The notes: generated from the letters alone by a model not told the origin. Positions 50,351-60,157 are shown, counted from the first letter of the stretch. The stretch is 64,000 nucleotides of DNA from CAVWSM01 sp963799425 (GCA_963799425.1 CAWCXA010000001.1:62001-126000); one strand, 5' to 3'. A program made the numbers and translations.

Positions 50351-50776
50351 TCACATGTCGTCGAGAGTCAGTGGCCGCACGCCTCCAGCGGTAGCGAGGA
50401 AACCACCGCGCAGCGTGACGCCATGGTCGAGCGCCGCCCGGCGAACTCCCGCATTCCAGCGTCTGTCGCTGTCACACACCGCGTCTCCGCCGGGCCGCTC
50501 AAGCATGAAGACCGCCGAGCCACCGGCCGCCTCCTTGTCGATCACGGATTTGACGACGAAGCCGAGGTTGTCGAGCAGCTTGGCGTCGGGCGTATCCGGG
50601 ATATCGTCGACAGGCACCAGCACCGGTAGTAGCCGATGGTCGGCGTCGATCCAGGACAGCCAGAGAGAGCGCCGCACGGGCCGTACGCGCATGGACACGA
50701 ACTCGGCCCAAGCCAGCAACGAGGCGTCGTCCGGCACGTGCGTTGGTGGCTCGGGGTCAGGCTTGAGAGTTGTCAT
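50351..50776 (-). CDS. Hypothetical protein, 141 aa
   Basis: From ATG 50776 (MTTLKPDPEPPTHVPDDASL); an upstream ATG 26 codons earlier is less likely. No family recognised. The body contains LAWAEFVSMRVRPVRRSLWL and LPVLVPVDDIPDTPDAKLLD, and ends in GGVRPLTLDDM. It has no signal peptide or membrane helix and resembles a soluble alpha/beta protein of ~140 residues. It is divergent from the PLP-enzyme gene at 50874. Confidence 0.65.
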   Translation of the reverse strand: MTTLKPDPEPPTHVPDDASLLAWAEFVSMRVRPVRRSLWLSWIDADHRLLPVLVPVDDIPDTPDAKLLDNLGFVVKSVIDKEAAGGSAVFMLERPGGDAVCDSDRRWNAGVRRAALDHGVTLRGGFLATAGGVRPLTLDDM

Positions 50777-50873
50777 TCGGCGATCCTGCCGCGACAGCGG
50801 CTGACCACGTCTCGCGTTGTCCACAGGTGGACGGCCGAACGGCTCTGTCCGCACCGCCCACTAGCCTCGATCC

Positions 50874-51974
50874 ATGCCATTCGAGGAGACCGACCGGTCC
50901 CATCCGAAGGACCGATCGTGGATGGACGAGGCGATCCGGCGGGTGGACGCCGACGCCAACCGCAGCGCGGACACGCACCTGCACGTTTTTCCCATGCCCG
51001 CTGAGTGGGGCATCGACCTTTACCTCAAGGACGAGTCGGTGCACCCCACCGGCTCGCTGAAGCACCGACTGGCGCGCTCGCTTTTCCTCTACGCACTCGC
51101 AAACGGCTGGATTCATGCCGGCAGCACGGTCGTCGAGGCGTCGTCCGGTTCGACGGCCGTCTCGGAGGCCTATTTCGCGCGGCTGCTCGGCCTGCCTTTC
51201 GTGGCCGTCATGCCGCGGTCGACGAGCGAGGAGAAGGTGGCGCTCATCGAGCTGTACGGCGGGCGGTGCCATTTCGTCGAAAAGGCATCGGAGATCTACG
51301 GCGAGGCAGGCCGGCTCGCCGACGAGCTCGGCGGCCACTACATGGACCAGTTCACCTATGCCGAACGGGCGGTGGACTGGCGAGGCAACAACAACATCGC
51401 CGAGTCGATCTTCGAGCAACTTGCCCACGAACGACATCCGGTGCCCGCGTGGGTGGTGGTCGGCGCCGGCACGGGCGGCACGTCCGCCACCATCGGCCGC
51501 TACCTGCGCTACCGCCGCCATCCGACCCGGCTGGCGGTGGTCGACCCGGAGAACTCCGCGTTCTACCCGGCCTGGAGCCGCGAAGTGAAAGACTTCGCGA
51601 CCGGGACACCCTCGCGCATCGAGGGCATCGGCCGCCCGCGCGTGGAGCCGTCGTTCGTTCCGTCAGTCATCGACCGCATGATCCAGGTGCCCGACGCTGC
51701 GAGCATTGCGGCGATGCGTTGGGTCTCGCGCCTGACCGGCCGCAGCGTCGGTGGTTCGACCGGCACCAACGTGTGGGGTGCCCTGCACCTCGTCGCAGAG
51801 ATGCGCCAACGTGGGCAGCGCGGCTCGGTGGTCACCCTCATCTGCGATGGCGGCGATCGTTACGTCAACACTTACGCGTCCGACGAATGGGTGGCCGGGC
51901 AGGGACTGGACCTCATGCCGTACGAAAAGGCTCTCGAGCAGTTCGCCCAGTCCGGTGACTGGCTCGAGCCGTGA
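50874..51974 (+). CDS. PLP-dependent cysteine synthase/desulfhydrase family protein (Cds1-like)
   Basis: 366 residues. Fold-type II PLP enzyme with the lysine in PTGSLKHRLARSLF (Lys63), substrate loop VVEASSGSTAVSEAYFARL and phosphate loop VVVGAGTGGTSATIGRYLRY. The overall layout resembles mycobacterial Cds1 (Rv3684), an L-cysteine desulfhydrase that releases hydrogen sulfide. The C-terminus includes MRWVSRLTGRSVGGSTGTNV. It could equally be a cysteine synthase-like enzyme. It lies 22 bases upstream of galU. Confidence 0.85.
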   Translation: MPFEETDRSHPKDRSWMDEAIRRVDADANRSADTHLHVFPMPAEWGIDLYLKDESVHPTGSLKHRLARSLFLYALANGWIHAGSTVVEASSGSTAVSEAYFARLLGLPFVAVMPRSTSEEKVALIELYGGRCHFVEKASEIYGEAGRLADELGGHYMDQFTYAERAVDWRGNNNIAESIFEQLAHERHPVPAWVVVGAGTGGTSATIGRYLRYRRHPTRLAVVDPENSAFYPAWSREVKDFATGTPSRIEGIGRPRVEPSFVPSVIDRMIQVPDAASIAAMRWVSRLTGRSVGGSTGTNVWGALHLVAEMRQRGQRGSVVTLICDGGDRYVNTYASDEWVAGQGLDLMPYEKALEQFAQSGDWLEP

Positions 51975-51996
51975 CCGGCATCACTAAGGTTGCTGC

Positions 51997-52914
51997 ATGA
52001 GCCGACCTGCGATCACCAAGGCAGTCATCCCCGCGGCAGGCCTGGGCACTCGCTTCCTACCGGCAACGAAGGCCACGCCCAAGGAGATGCTGCCTGTCGT
52101 CGACAAGCCGGCCATTCAGTATGTCGTCGAGGAAGCCGTCAGCGCTGGGCTCGACGACATACTCATGATCACGGGTCGCAACAAGCGGGCGCTCGAAGAT
52201 CACTTCGACCGTAACCTCGAGCTCGAGCAGGCGTTAGCCGACAAAGGCGACGTCGAGCGCTTGGAGGCGCTGCAGCACTCCAACGACCTCGCCACCGTCC
52301 ACTACGTGCGCCAGGGCGATCCCAAGGGCCTCGGGCACGCGGTCCTCTGCGCTCGGCAGCACGTCGGGCACGAGCCCTTCGCCGTCCTGCTCGGTGACGA
52401 CCTGATCGATGAGCGCGACCCGCTGCTCACGACGATGATCGATGTCCAGCAGCGCTACGGCGGCAGCGTGGTCGCGCTTATCGAGGTCGAGCCGGCCACC
52501 ATAAACCTCTACGGCTCCGCGGCAGTCGAGAAGATCGAAGGCGAGTCCGACGACATCGTCACCGTCACCGACCTGGTGGAGAAGCCTGACCCCGCCGAGG
52601 CGCCGAGCAACCTGGCAATCATCGGGCGATATGTCCTGGCGCCGGAGGTGTTCGACGTCCTCGAGAACACCAAACCTGGGCGCGGTGGCGAGATCCAGCT
52701 GACTGACGCGCTCAAGACGCTCGCGACGATGCCGGGGGGGCAAGGCGGCGGGGTGCATGGGGTGCTCTTCCGTGGCCGGCGCTATGACACGGGAGACCGG
52801 CTCGACTACCTGCGCACATCCGTGCGGCTGGCCAGTGAGCGCGAGGACCTCGGCGCGGACTTCCAGGCCTGGTTGCGCGAGTTTGTCGCCGGACTCCCGA
52901 CGAGCAAAGGGTAG
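51997..52914 (+). CDS. galU: UTP-glucose-1-phosphate uridylyltransferase
   Basis: Makes UDP-glucose from UTP and glucose-1-phosphate. 305 residues. The nucleotide-binding VIPAAGLGTRFLPATKATPK and the EMLPVVDKPAIQYVVEEAV motif are intact, as are LLGDDLIDE and VEKPDPAEAPSNLAIIGRYV. Actinobacterial galU is usually followed by moeA-like glp, as here (9-base gap). Confidence 0.96.
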   Translation: MSRPAITKAVIPAAGLGTRFLPATKATPKEMLPVVDKPAIQYVVEEAVSAGLDDILMITGRNKRALEDHFDRNLELEQALADKGDVERLEALQHSNDLATVHYVRQGDPKGLGHAVLCARQHVGHEPFAVLLGDDLIDERDPLLTTMIDVQQRYGGSVVALIEVEPATINLYGSAAVEKIEGESDDIVTVTDLVEKPDPAEAPSNLAIIGRYVLAPEVFDVLENTKPGRGGEIQLTDALKTLATMPGGQGGGVHGVLFRGRRYDTGDRLDYLRTSVRLASEREDLGADFQAWLREFVAGLPTSKG

Positions 52915-52923
52915 AACAGCGGC

Positions 52924-54150
52924 ATGAAGCGCGTCGCCGACCACTTGTCCGACATCCTCGCGACGATCAAGCCGCTGAATGCGCTCGACCTGCAGCTGCT
53001 CGATGCGCACGGGTGCGTGCTCGCCGAGGACGTCGTCGCGCCGTGGCCGTTGCCGCAGTTCGACAACTCTGCGATGGACGGCTACGCGGTAGTGTCCGAC
53101 GACGTTGCGGGCGCCACCGAAGACGAGCCGGTGCTGCTCCCCGTCGTGGTCGACATCCCGGCCGGCGACCATGACATCCACACCGTGGGCTCGGGTTTCG
53201 CGGCGCGCATCATGACTGGAGCGCCGCTGCCGCGCGGGGCTGACACCGTCGTCCCGGTCGAGTGGACTGACGCCGGGGTCGCCAACGTAATCATCAAGCG
53301 CGCCGCCAAGCCCGGCCAGCACCTGCGTCGGGCAGGTGAGGACGTGTCGTCTGGCGATGTGGTGCTGCGCACCGGCACCTTCCTCGGCGCGGCCCAGGTC
53401 GGACTTCTCGCGGCAGTGGGCAAGGACCGTGTACGTGTCCGTCCGCGGCCTCGCGTTGTCGTGCTGTCGACGGGCGCCGAGCTCGTCGAGCCTGGGTTGC
53501 CGCTGGGAACAGGGCAGATCACCGACTCCAACAGCTATACGCTCACTTCGGCTGCCCGCGAGGCTGGCGCCGTTGCCTACCGCGTCGGCATCGTCGGCGA
53601 TGACCCCAAGCGGTTGCTCGACACAATCGAGGACCAGCTCATTCGTGCCGACGTCGTGGTGACGAGTGGGGGCGTGAGCGCGGGTGCCTTCGACGTCGTC
53701 AAACAGGTGCTGAGCGAGCTCGGCACGGTGACGTTCGACAAGGTCGCGATGCAGCCCGGCATGCCGCAGGGATTCGGCACTGTGGGCGAGGAGAAGGTGC
53801 CGATCTTCACGCTGCCGGGTAATCCGGTGAGCGCATTCGTGTCATTCGAGGTGTTCGTACGTCCGGCGATCCGCAAGATGCTCGGTGTCGCACGCCTGCA
53901 TCGGCCGTCAGTGCGAGCCGTGCTGCAGACAACCCTTCGCTCGCCCGAGGGCAAGCGGCAGTTCGCCCGGGCCAGGCTGCAGACAGCCAACGACGGGTCC
54001 TACCTCGTCACGCCAATGGACGGGCAGGGCTCGCACCTGGTGAGCGACCTGGCTTACGCCAACGCGCTGATCGTGGTCCCCGAGCACGTCACTGAGATCC
54101 CCGCCGGCCAGGTGGCCGATACCGTTCTGCTCGAGCGACGGAAGGGCTGA
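52924..54150 (+). CDS. moeA: Molybdopterin molybdotransferase / gephyrin-like protein Glp
   Basis: 408 residues. MoeA motifs: LPQFDNSAMDGYAV, GAPLPRGADTVVPVEWTD, RRAGEDVSSGDVVL, TGQITDSNSYTL, VTSGGVSAGAFDV and PGNPVSAFVSFEVFVRP. MoeA inserts molybdate into adenylylated molybdopterin. In Corynebacterium the homologue at this locus (galU-glp-rimJ-glpR order) is Glp, a gephyrin-like protein that binds FtsZ and its membrane receptor GlpR. Here moaC and mogA intervene, so this protein could serve Moco synthesis, cell division, or both. Confidence 0.93.
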   Translation: MKRVADHLSDILATIKPLNALDLQLLDAHGCVLAEDVVAPWPLPQFDNSAMDGYAVVSDDVAGATEDEPVLLPVVVDIPAGDHDIHTVGSGFAARIMTGAPLPRGADTVVPVEWTDAGVANVIIKRAAKPGQHLRRAGEDVSSGDVVLRTGTFLGAAQVGLLAAVGKDRVRVRPRPRVVVLSTGAELVEPGLPLGTGQITDSNSYTLTSAAREAGAVAYRVGIVGDDPKRLLDTIEDQLIRADVVVTSGGVSAGAFDVVKQVLSELGTVTFDKVAMQPGMPQGFGTVGEEKVPIFTLPGNPVSAFVSFEVFVRPAIRKMLGVARLHRPSVRAVLQTTLRSPEGKRQFARARLQTANDGSYLVTPMDGQGSHLVSDLAYANALIVVPEHVTEIPAGQVADTVLLERRKG

Positions 54151-54152
54151 TC

Positions 54153-54631
<479 letters not shown>

Positions 54632-54635
<4 letters not shown>

Positions 54636-55102
54636 GAGCCCTCGTGATCACTGTGTCCAACCGGGCCTCGGCCGGTGTCTACGCAGACAGCACCGGACCA
54701 CCGCTCGTCGAGGGGCTGTCCGAGGTCTGCCGCAGCGTCGACGGCCCACAGGTCGTGCCCGATGGTGAGCCGGTCGAGGCTGCCTTGCGCGCTGCGGTCG
54801 CCGATGGTTACGACGTCGTCGTGACCGCCGGCGGCACCGGCCTCACGCCGACCGACCGGACTCCTGAGATGACCCGGGCAGTCATCGACACGGAGATTCC
54901 GGGCATAGCGGAGGCGATCCGGTCCTACGGCGTTGCCGCGGGCATACCGTCGGCGGTGCTAAGCCGAGGCGTCGCGGGTCGCGCAGGTCGTACGCTCGTA
55001 GTCAACCTGCCGGGCTCCACCGGCGGCGCCCGCGACGGGCTCGCCGTGTTGCTGCCCGTATTGGCGCACGCTGTGGAGCAGATGGGGGGAGGCGACCACT
55101 GA
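54632..55102 (+). CDS. Molybdopterin adenylyltransferase-like (MogA/MoaB) protein
   Basis: 156 residues, GTG start. The MoCF domain is clear: ALVITVSNRASAGVYADSTG, VVVTAGGTGLTPTDRTPEMT and VNLPGSTGGARDGLAVLLPV. It adenylylates molybdopterin before MoeA acts. It overlaps moaC and is followed after 2 bases by the acetyltransferase gene. Confidence 0.93.
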
Positions 55103-55104
55103 CC

Positions 55105-55746
55105 GTGCCCGATCGCGCGTGGCCGGCGGAGCTGTCCGACGGCCGCATTGTGCTGCGCCCACTTCGCTATCGCGACTCCCGTGCCTGGTCGGCGCTGCGC
55201 CGGACCAATGCCGACTGGCTGCGTCCCTGGGACCCGACCTCGCCTCGTCAGCCGACCGGCGGGCTCACGTTCCGGCAGATGGTGCGACGGCTGGCGGCGC
55301 AGGCGCGCAGCGGCGAGGCCTACCCCTGGGCGGTGACCTACGAGGGCCGGTTGGTCGGGCAGTGCACGGTCGGCAACATCGTCCATGGGTCGGCGATGAC
55401 CGGCACGATCGGCTACTGGGTCGACCGCGCCGTGGCTGGGCGCGGCATCATCCCGACGGCGGTGGCGCTTGCCGTCGACCATGCGATCTTCGTCGGTGGG
55501 CTGCACCGCATTGAGATCAACATCCGCCCGGAGAATGCCGCAAGCCTGCGCGTGGTCGACAAGCTGGCACTTCGGTACGAGGGGCGTCGCGAGCGCATGC
55601 TGCACATCGACGGGGCATGGCGCGATCACCTCAGCTATGCGGTCACGGCCGAGGAGATCCCGAGTGGTCTGCTGGCGAGGTGGCACGCGATGCGGGACGG
55701 CATCGATACTGACGCCGGTGCGGGCGACCGGCACCCGTCGACCTGA
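55105..55746 (+). CDS. GNAT acetyltransferase, RimJ-like
   Basis: 213 residues, GTG start. RimJ/RimL-type features: RIVLRPLRYRDSRAWSALRR, IGYWVDRAVAGRGIIPTAVA (acetyl-CoA loop) and HRIEINIRPENAASLRVVDK, followed by LRYEGRRERMLHIDGAWRDH. Acetylates N-terminal amines or similar groups. In mycobacteria rimJ occupies the same place between moeA1 and the GlpR gene. Confidence 0.92.
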   Translation: MPDRAWPAELSDGRIVLRPLRYRDSRAWSALRRTNADWLRPWDPTSPRQPTGGLTFRQMVRRLAAQARSGEAYPWAVTYEGRLVGQCTVGNIVHGSAMTGTIGYWVDRAVAGRGIIPTAVALAVDHAIFVGGLHRIEINIRPENAASLRVVDKLALRYEGRRERMLHIDGAWRDHLSYAVTAEEIPSGLLARWHAMRDGIDTDAGAGDRHPST

Positions 55747-55845
55747 GCTGGGGTTCCCCGCAAAGAACATCTGTCACACCCGTATCTCGCGACACACCGA
55801 TCATGCTGCGCGGTGATCGCCGCTCGCAGCCCTACCGTCGGGGGC

Positions 55846-56610
55846 ATGGAGGGGAGCGGGCTCATCTATGCGGCGATTGTCGCCGCGTGGCTGGCCTACC
55901 TCGTTCCGAGCTGGGTACGGCGCGGAGAGTCGCGCACCACACCCGATCGGCACAACGAGCGGATGCGGGTGGTTGCGGCATCGCCGGCGGCGCCCGCCGT
56001 GCGCGCACCGGCTCCAGCCCCTGCGCCTCCCCTGGTGTCTCGCCACACTGCGCGCCGCCGTCGGCACCTTCTGGTGCTGCTCGTGCTCGCAGTCATCGGG
56101 ATCGGTGTCGGCTCCGGGCTTGGGCGGCTCGCGGCCTGGACGCCGGTTGTGCCCGCATTGATGCTCGTGGGCTATGTCATGCTGCTTCGCCGTTCGGTAC
56201 GCCGGGCGACTCTCGCCGCGCGGCGGGCTCGCGCGCGTGCCGAGATGGAGCGCGTCATGATGTCTCGGCCGATGACGACCTACCCCGCGCCGCACGTCTC
56301 CGTCCGTGCGGACATCGTCTCCGAGTCGACCGCCCAATTCGATGCCGAGGTCACCATTCCGCCCGTCGAGGAGCCAGTTGTCCCCGACGACGGCACGTGG
56401 GAGCCGGTGCCCGTGCCGCTGCCGACCTACGTCACCGCGCCCAAGGCGCGTCGCGCGATCCGCACGATCGACCTCGCGACACCCGGCGCGTGGACGTCGG
56501 GGCGGCTCACTGAGCCGGGGGCTCCGTCCGAGCGCGAGCTCGGCCTCGCCCGAGAAGCAACGCCGGCCGCACAAGCGACGGTGCCGCAGTCGCGCGCGGT
56601 GGGTGACTGA
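55846..56610 (+). CDS. Divisome membrane protein SepX/GlpR
   Basis: 254 residues from ATG 55846. Residues 5-18 are a first hydrophobic helix (GLIYAAIVAAWLAYLVPSWV), followed by a proline/alanine-rich linker, a second pair of helices from about 75 (LLVLLVLAVIGIGVGSGLGR; VVPALMLVGYVMLLRRS), a basic helix of arginine/alanine repeats, and a disordered acidic-then-basic C-terminus. The topology and the galU-moeA-rimJ context match actinobacterial SepX (Streptomyces) / GlpR (Corynebacterium), a membrane receptor for the gephyrin-like Glp that stabilises FtsZ rings. Sequence similarity is inferred, not computed. Confidence 0.75.
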   Translation: MEGSGLIYAAIVAAWLAYLVPSWVRRGESRTTPDRHNERMRVVAASPAAPAVRAPAPAPAPPLVSRHTARRRRHLLVLLVLAVIGIGVGSGLGRLAAWTPVVPALMLVGYVMLLRRSVRRATLAARRARARAEMERVMMSRPMTTYPAPHVSVRADIVSESTAQFDAEVTIPPVEEPVVPDDGTWEPVPVPLPTYVTAPKARRAIRTIDLATPGAWTSGRLTEPGAPSERELGLAREATPAAQATVPQSRAVGD

Positions 56611-56663
56611 CCCTCCGCGATTCGGAGGCCGCTGCGGTCGTTTGCTATCGTCGTCATCCGCCT

Positions 56664-56737
56664 GGGGCTGTAGCGCAGTCCGGTAGCGCACCTCGTTCGC
56701 ATCGAGGGGGTCAGGGGTTCAAATCCCCTCAGCTCCA
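56664..56737 (+). tRNA. tRNA-Ala (anticodon CGC)
   Basis: 74 bases folding into a full cloverleaf: acceptor GGGGCTG/CAGCTCC with the G3:U70 pair that identifies alanine tRNAs, D arm GCGC/GCGC, anticodon arm CCTCG/CGAGG with loop TTCGCAT, and T arm AGGGG TTCAAAT CCCCT. The anticodon is CGC, reading GCG. The 3' CCA is not encoded. It stands alone. Confidence 0.96.
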
Positions 56738-57681
56738 CCCAGTTGAGAGGCCGTCTCCCGTTCGGGAGACGGCCTCTTGTCGCCCCCGGCCCACCAGGTC
56801 CGCACACAGAGCACGCGAGCGGTGTTAAAGCGGCTTGGCCCGGGTGGCTCCAGCTGGAACCACTGCCGACCTGCGTAGGGCGAGTATGTGGGCCAACGCC
56901 CATCAGGGCGGCGGGCGCGGAGAACGACGTCGACGGCGTCGCGCAGCCGCTCGTCACGCGGTGCGCCGGCCTGTGCGAAGTGCTCCAGACCACGGAGGAC
57001 GTCGAAGTGCCACTCGGGGAAGGCGGGAAACCGCGTGCTGGTGCGGATCGCCACCTCTCCGGTGCGGTGCGATTTGTATAGCCGATGGTCGAGGAAGAAC
57101 TTGCGGCCGCGCCGGATCGCCCCGGTCACGTCCAGGCGTCCGCCTGTATCCGCGTACGCATTCAGTGCCTCGAGCGCCAGGATGCTGGTGTGGAACGAGC
57201 CGTGCTTGGTCTTGTCCGTCCGTGTCTCGCAGTTCCACCCACCGTCGGCCAGCTGCTGGTCGAGGACATCGGCCACAAGATCGTCGAGCCGCTCCCCGTC
57301 GTACCCGTGGTGGCTCGTGAGCCCCACGAGCATGCTCGCGACGCACGTCTCCGGCTTGCGCCAGCGCGCCTCCCACTCCCACAGCCGCTCGCAACCGAGC
57401 AGCGCCGCGGGATTCCCGGCGGGCAGACCCAACCACACGAGATGGAGAAGCGTGTACGTCGTCGACGTCCACTTGGGTGAATAGAGCCCTCCACCCCAAT
57501 TGCCGTCACTGTCCTGAGCTGCCAGGAGGCGCGCACCCCACCCTTCGGTGGCCACTCTGGCTCGCTCCCACTCCACCTGTTCGTCGGACGCACCGGTCAC
57601 GTCTCGCAGCACGCGCCATCTGATGGCGGGGTCTCCCTCGAGCAGCCAGGAGAGCAGCCCGTCGTCTACCACGGCGTCCAT
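56719..57681 (-). CDS. Prenyltransferase/squalene-cyclase-like repeat protein
   Basis: 320 residues from ATG 57681 (MDAVVDDGLLSWLLEGDPAI). Sequence features are alpha-toroid-like repeats: LLAAQDSDGNWGGGLYSPKW, LVWLGLPAGNPAALLG, DQQLADGGWNCETRTDK and VVLRARRPDGRWPTYSPYAG, the QxxDGxW pattern of squalene-cyclase/prenyltransferase alpha-alpha barrels. Terpene cyclase activity is not evident. The C-terminal ~20 residues (PSPERETASQLGGAEGI) are encoded across the terminator hairpin and 19 bases of the tRNA gene, so an older stop codon may have been lost. Confidence 0.72.
   Translation of the reverse strand: MDAVVDDGLLSWLLEGDPAIRWRVLRDVTGASDEQVEWERARVATEGWGARLLAAQDSDGNWGGGLYSPKWTSTTYTLLHLVWLGLPAGNPAALLGCERLWEWEARWRKPETCVASMLVGLTSHHGYDGERLDDLVADVLDQQLADGGWNCETRTDKTKHGSFHTSILALEALNAYADTGGRLDVTGAIRRGRKFFLDHRLYKSHRTGEVAIRTSTRFPAFPEWHFDVLRGLEHFAQAGAPRDERLRDAVDVVLRARRPDGRWPTYSPYAGRQWFQLEPPGPSRFNTARVLCVRTWWAGGDKRPSPERETASQLGGAEGI
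56746..56777. terminator. Bidirectional hairpin after tRNA-Ala
   Basis: A perfect inverted repeat, AGAGGCCGTCTCCCG TT and its complement (15-bp arms counting the closing G:C), starting 9 bases after the tRNA and followed by TTGTCG. Typical Rho-independent terminator. It is also read as coding sequence by the minus-strand prenyltransferase-like gene. Confidence 0.8.
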
Positions 57682-57799
57682 GAGTTCATCTTTCGACGAT
57701 TTTCGCGTCGACAACAATCCAATCGAGGACCACATTCGTACCTAATAGCGGGCACATATGCCCAGGTCTTCAGCTCGAGCCTCAGAGGGAGGCAGGTTC

Positions 57800-58348
57800 G
57801 TGGCAAACAGACGAGTGAAGGTGGCAGTTGCGATTGCGGCTGTCGGAGTGTCGCTGGGCGCAGTTGCTCTGGGAACGGCGGCCTCTGCGCACGACGACCG
57901 GCGGGGCAACTCCGTGTCGGAACGGCTGACCGGGTTCCAAGAGGATCCACTGGTCATCTCCACCGATGGCACCGGCCGGTTCAAGGCGCGGGTCAACCAG
58001 TCGTCCGGCGAGATCACCTGGGAGCTCAGCTACACAGGGCTCGAAGGTAACGTTCTGCAGGCGCATATCCACCTTGGTGGAGCGGCGCAAAGTGGTGGCA
58101 TAGCGGTGTTCCTGTGCTCCAACCTTGGCAACGGGCCCGCAGGCACGCAGGCCTGCCCCGCTGCTCCGGCGACGATCACCGGGACCGCAAGGGCTGCGGA
58201 CGTGCTCGCACTCCCGGCTCAGAGCCTGACCGCTGGTGACTTCACGGCACTGCTGAACGCGCTCCGCGCGGACTCGACGTACGTCAACGTGCACAGTTCG
58301 CTGTTCCAGGGTGGCGAGATCCGAGCGAACATCGAACACGACCACTGA
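57800..58348 (+). CDS. Exported CHRD-domain protein
   Basis: 182 residues from GTG 57800, which has GGAGG upstream. A signal peptide (VKVAVAIAAVGVSLGAVALG, then AASA) is followed by a single CHRD domain: LTGFQEDPLVISTDGTGRFK, GNVLQAHIHLGGAAQSGGIA and NVHSSLFQGGEIRANI. CHRD domains occur in secreted bacterial proteins and in chordin; the bacterial role is unclear. Two cysteines (LCSNLG; ACPAAP) could form a disulfide. Confidence 0.85.
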   Translation: MANRRVKVAVAIAAVGVSLGAVALGTAASAHDDRRGNSVSERLTGFQEDPLVISTDGTGRFKARVNQSSGEITWELSYTGLEGNVLQAHIHLGGAAQSGGIAVFLCSNLGNGPAGTQACPAAPATITGTARAADVLALPAQSLTAGDFTALLNALRADSTYVNVHSSLFQGGEIRANIEHDH

Positions 58349-58354
58349 CGCGCG

Positions 58355-59992
58355 TCAGATCCAGTTGTGGAACCACATGCGGTCGCGCCATGAGTCGTAC
58401 GGGATGATCTGGTCGACCGCCAACGGATACATGTAGGCAGCGTTTACGACAACAAGCAGCACGAATCCACCCACGAGCGCGGCGCCCACAGCACGACGCG
58501 CCGCGCTCGTGTTGGATCGGCCGAGCACCAGCCCAAGCACGTAGGTAATCGCAAGAATCATGAACGGCAGGATGGTGACCGCGTAGAAGAAGAAGATCGT
58601 GCGGTCCCAGTAGTAGAACCATGGCAGCCACGTGGCGGCTACGCCGAGCACGGCCACGCCGGGGCGCCAGTCGCCGCGCAGCAGCCACATCGCGAGCGCG
58701 ATCAGTATCGCGAGGCACCCGGCCCACCAGATGGCGGGTGTGCCGATGGCGAGCACTTCCTGCGCACACCTGGCGGCGTCGCACCCCGCGGTCCCAGGCG
58801 CCACCTCTTGGTAGTCGAAGGAGATCGGCCGCCACAGCACCAACCAGCCGAACGCCTTCGACTCGTAGTCGTGGTCAGTCGTCAAGTTGGTATGGAAGCG
58901 CAACATCTCGCCGTGGTAGTGCCAGAGGCTGCGCAGCCAGTCGGGTACGACGCCGACGAGACCTGACGCCGGGTGCTCGGCGCTCCACTGACGGCTCCAG
59001 CCGCCGCTTGTGAAGATCCAGCCGGACCAGGTGATCACGTAGGTGACCACGGCGGTGCCGACCAGCGTGACGAAAGCGATAGGCCCGTCGACGAATATCC
59101 CGCGGGCTACGGGTGCGACGCTGCGGACCGTCCGGCGGGCGAGCACGTCCCAGACCAGTGCGGCGACCGCGAACACGGCGAGGGCAAAGACACCGTTCCA
59201 CTTGGTGCCGCAGGCCAGGCCGAAACAGACACCGGCTGCCAGCCGCCACGGGCGCCAGGCGAGGAGCGGGCCACCTTCGGGCACGAGCTCACCCGCGTCG
59301 CGGGCGACCGCCCACCGGGCCAGCCGTTCGCGTGACCAGTCGCGGTCGACGAGCAGGCACGCGACCGCGGCGACGATGAAGAATGCCAGAACGCCGTCGA
59401 GGATGGCCGTACGGCTCATGACGATCGCGAGGCCGTCGACGGCCAGCAGCAGGCCGGCGATGCAGCCCAGCAGGGTCGAGCGGAACAACCGCCGCGCCAA
59501 CCGGGCGAGGACAAACACGGTGAGCGTGCCCACCACAGCGACACCGACACGCCAGCCGAACGGGTCGAGACCGAACATCCGCTCGCCCAGCCCGATGATC
59601 CATTTTGCGACCTCGGGGTGGACTGTGTAGGCCGCTCCGTCGGCGTAGACGTCGAGGTCGCCATTGAGGATGCGCTCGTTGGCGTCATTGACGAATTTTC
59701 GCGCGTAGCCGTGGTTGACCAACGACCAGGCGTCCTTGGCGTAGTAGGTCTCGTCGAAGACGAACCGCCGAGGGCGACTCAGGTCGACAAAGCGAAGCAC
59801 GGCGGCGATCGCTGTGACTGCGAGCGGCCCGGTCCAGCCCCAGTGGCCGTCGGCCGGCATCGGACTGCTGAGCCGAGCCCGCCAGCGGTCGAGCACACCC
59901 GAGTCGGAGGTCGGCGGCTCGTCCGACCCGGCTGCGGAGCCGGGTGGCACAGTGTCGCCGACGTCAGCCGGCTCCGTCAGGGTGTCGGGCAC
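58355..59992 (-). CDS. Polyprenol-phosphate-mannose-dependent protein mannosyltransferase (PMT)
   Basis: 545 residues, about ten membrane helices. The first loop has the DE catalytic motif in RPRRFVFDETYYAKDAWSLV, and further family text is VHPEVAKWIIGLGERMFGLD and GLACGTKWNGVFALAVFAVA. Actinobacterial Pmt transfers mannose from polyprenyl-phosphate-mannose to secreted proteins during Sec export. In mycobacteria it is the divergent neighbour of rsmI; here 2.9 kb of a bgl/LacI cassette separates them. Confidence 0.93.
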   Translation of the reverse strand: MPDTLTEPADVGDTVPPGSAAGSDEPPTSDSGVLDRWRARLSSPMPADGHWGWTGPLAVTAIAAVLRFVDLSRPRRFVFDETYYAKDAWSLVNHGYARKFVNDANERILNGDLDVYADGAAYTVHPEVAKWIIGLGERMFGLDPFGWRVGVAVVGTLTVFVLARLARRLFRSTLLGCIAGLLLAVDGLAIVMSRTAILDGVLAFFIVAAVACLLVDRDWSRERLARWAVARDAGELVPEGGPLLAWRPWRLAAGVCFGLACGTKWNGVFALAVFAVAALVWDVLARRTVRSVAPVARGIFVDGPIAFVTLVGTAVVTYVITWSGWIFTSGGWSRQWSAEHPASGLVGVVPDWLRSLWHYHGEMLRFHTNLTTDHDYESKAFGWLVLWRPISFDYQEVAPGTAGCDAARCAQEVLAIGTPAIWWAGCLAILIALAMWLLRGDWRPGVAVLGVAATWLPWFYYWDRTIFFFYAVTILPFMILAITYVLGLVLGRSNTSAARRAVGAALVGGFVLLVVVNAAYMYPLAVDQIIPYDSWRDRMWFHNWI

Positions 59993-60157
59993 CGCGCCAT
60001 CCTAGGCAGCCACCTCCCGATGCGGGAGCAGGCGCGGACCGATTCTCAGCAAAGTGCAACCTTCTGCCGCACTACGTCCACGGCGCGTGCGTTAGGGCGC
60101 CTGGTTGCTCGCTCGTCGTGCGGCTCGACCGAGACCATTCCGTTACACAGCATGCCC

